From contig USKR01000075.1 of NCBI GenBank assembly GCA_900555215.1, positions 1-6,580 of the forward strand: DNA of 6,580 nucleotides, read 5' to 3'. The position numbers and the translations under genes are program-made. This stretch comes from an uncultured Ruminococcus sp. (GTDB lineage Bacteria > Bacillota > Clostridia > Lachnospirales > Lachnospiraceae). Below are positions 5,887 through 6,580 of this stretch, one piece after another. How positions within the stretch are numbered: the stretch's first letter is position 1; each line of letters starts with the position of its first letter. The notes beneath the pieces were generated by a model. It was given only the letters and a program-made list of their open reading frames with translations, ran no database searches and was not told where the DNA came from.

Positions 5887-6126
5887 GTGAATGGATTGAC
5901 AGAAGAACAGCTTTTGTTCTGGAATTTAAAGGACAGCGGCTGTGACGATGATTCCATCCGTCAGTTTTTAAAACTGAAAAAAGAGGGCAGAGAAAAAGAA
6001 CTGATGCGCCTTCTCTCCGCCCACAGGGCAGACTTGCTGGATCAGGTCCATACGAGTCAGCATCAGATAGACTGTCTTGATTACCTCATCTATACGATGG
6101 AACGCAGAAAAGGGCGGAAAAGTTAA
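5887..6126 (+). CDS. Small helical protein resembling a MerR regulator without its recognition helix
   Basis: A 79-residue protein starting at GTG 5887, preceded by AAAGGGGG (5872-5879) at 7 bases and 13 bases after the hydrolase stop, so probably in the same transcript. LTEEQLLFWNLKDSGCDDDS followed by IRQFLKL (to 30) resembles the third helix region of MerR proteins (TEEDL...LRDLGFSLEEIRELL). Residues 38-72 form a long amphipathic helix, ending HQIDCLDYLIYTMERRK, like the MerR dimerisation coiled coil. The preceding 35-40 residues that contain the DNA-recognition helix are absent, and the upstream DNA is hydrolase sequence. I do not know its function. It may be a dimerisation partner or antagonist of a MerR protein, or simply an unrelated helical protein. 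It has one Cys in each half (C19, C63). The resemblance is judged by eye. Confidence 0.75.
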   Translation: MNGLTEEQLLFWNLKDSGCDDDSIRQFLKLKKEGREKELMRLLSAHRADLLDQVHTSQHQIDCLDYLIYTMERRKGRKS

Positions 6127-6133
6127 GATCAGA

Positions 6134-6163
6134 TTGACGGACAAGATCCCGGAATGGTACATT
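6134..6163 (+). promoter_or_regulatory. Possible promoter of the rubredoxin-domain gene
   Basis: TTGACG (6134-6139) and TACATT (6158-6163) are 18 bases apart, in the 66-base gap before the rubredoxin-domain gene. The -35 is a 5/6 match and the -10 is moderate. Read-through from the upstream genes is also possible. Confidence 0.35.
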
Positions 6164-6192
6164 GAAAGAAAAGGAGACAGGAGGGATCGATT

Positions 6193-6580
6193 ATGAAGTA
6201 TGTCTGTTCAGTCTGCGGGTATGTCTATGATGAGGAGAAGGAAGATAAGCTGTTCTTCGATCTGCCTGATACATGGGCCTGCCCGTGGTGCAAGGCGCCC
6301 AAAGCGCTTTTCGGCCCAAAAGAAGACGGACCGGGCGAAGCGGCTGCAGCGGAGAGAACGGAAGCGGTGCAGAGCGGATCCGAGGAAGAGGACGCGCTGG
6401 GTACAGAAGCTGCCGGAGAGAGCATGACATCAGCAGGGGAGTTGTCTGTGATGTGCTCGAATCTTGCCCGGGGATGCGAGAAACAGTACCGCCCGGAAGA
6501 GGAAGCATTGTTCAGGCAGCTCGCGGAATATTTTGCCGCCCGTATCCCGGATGTGGAAGATGCCGGTATGGAGCAGCTTG
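6193..6580 (+). CDS. Rubredoxin-like domain protein, 5' part (runs off right edge)
   Basis: An electron-transfer protein with an N-terminal rubredoxin-type iron site: C5-x2-C8 in [13 protein letters not shown] and C30-x2-C33 in WACPWCKAP would bind one Fe with four Cys. The domain is short (about 42 residues against the usual 52 or so), the loop between the two knuckles being reduced. An acidic, Ala/Glu-rich linker (about 43-85) follows. A helical segment then begins, [20 protein letters not shown] and on, which resembles a domain found after rubredoxin in clostridial rubredoxin/rubrerythrin-like proteins; some of these, as I recall, end with a second rubredoxin knuckle. ATG 6193 has AGGAGGG (6179-6185) 7 bases upstream. 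129 codons are present and the end lies outside the window. Likely roles are oxygen or peroxide defence or an electron shuttle; the partner is unknown. Confidence 0.85.
   Translation, partial: MKYVCSVCGYVYDEEKEDKLFFDLPDTWACPWCKAPKALFGPKEDGPGEAAAAERTEAVQSGSEEEDALGTEAAGESMTSAGELSVMCSNLARGCEKQYRPEEEALFRQLAEYFAARIPDVEDAGMEQL

Noticed and set aside
5331..5957. 208-codon open frame on the minus strand
   Set aside because: It is antisense to the hydrolase and the next gene, and has no homology signal or start signals.

Overview
The window reads as chromosomal DNA of a Gram-positive gut-type Firmicute, most likely a Lachnospiraceae-like clostridium. This rests on the strong AGGAGG-type ribosome binding sites, a DinR/LexA-type SOS box (GAAC-N4-GTTC), a UmuC-like polymerase paired with a YolD-like protein, and the protein sequence types. 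The taxon is inferred; no marker gene is present. Genes are densely packed and no gap between genes exceeds about 180 bases. I see no tRNA, rRNA, CRISPR array, insertion sequence or convincing intrinsic terminator.

Left part (1-2727): the 5' part of a MATE-family efflux gene runs leftward off the edge. It is divergent from a two-gene SOS operon: a Y-family (UmuC-like) translesion polymerase with a C-terminal clamp-binding motif, overlapping by ATGA a YolD-like gene. A perfect GAAC-ACTT-GTTC operator overlaps the -35 element of this operon.

Middle part (2699-5873): a small-molecule metabolism module. On the minus strand lie a LysR-type regulator, then a cupin and a carboxymuconolactone decarboxylase (CMD) family protein that form a two-gene unit. 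On the plus strand, divergent from lysR, is a DLH-like alpha/beta hydrolase. Two of the three enzyme-like genes look broken. The CMD gene stops inside its second domain, exactly where it meets the 3' end of the yolD-like gene. The hydrolase is split by a frameshift in a short CG-dinucleotide tract. Dyads built on the half-site GCATT/AATGC lie in the lysR promoter and in the cupin promoter, and are candidate sites for the LysR protein.

Right part (5887-6580): a small helical protein resembling the part of a MerR regulator downstream of the DNA-recognition helices follows the hydrolase by 13 bases. Next comes the start of a rubredoxin-domain protein that runs off the right edge.

I found no wholly new system. 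The most notable points are the SOS polymerase/YolD cassette abutting a truncated gene, the decaying hydrolase/CMD module whose regulator and operator-like sites remain intact, and the MerR-like protein without a recognition helix.
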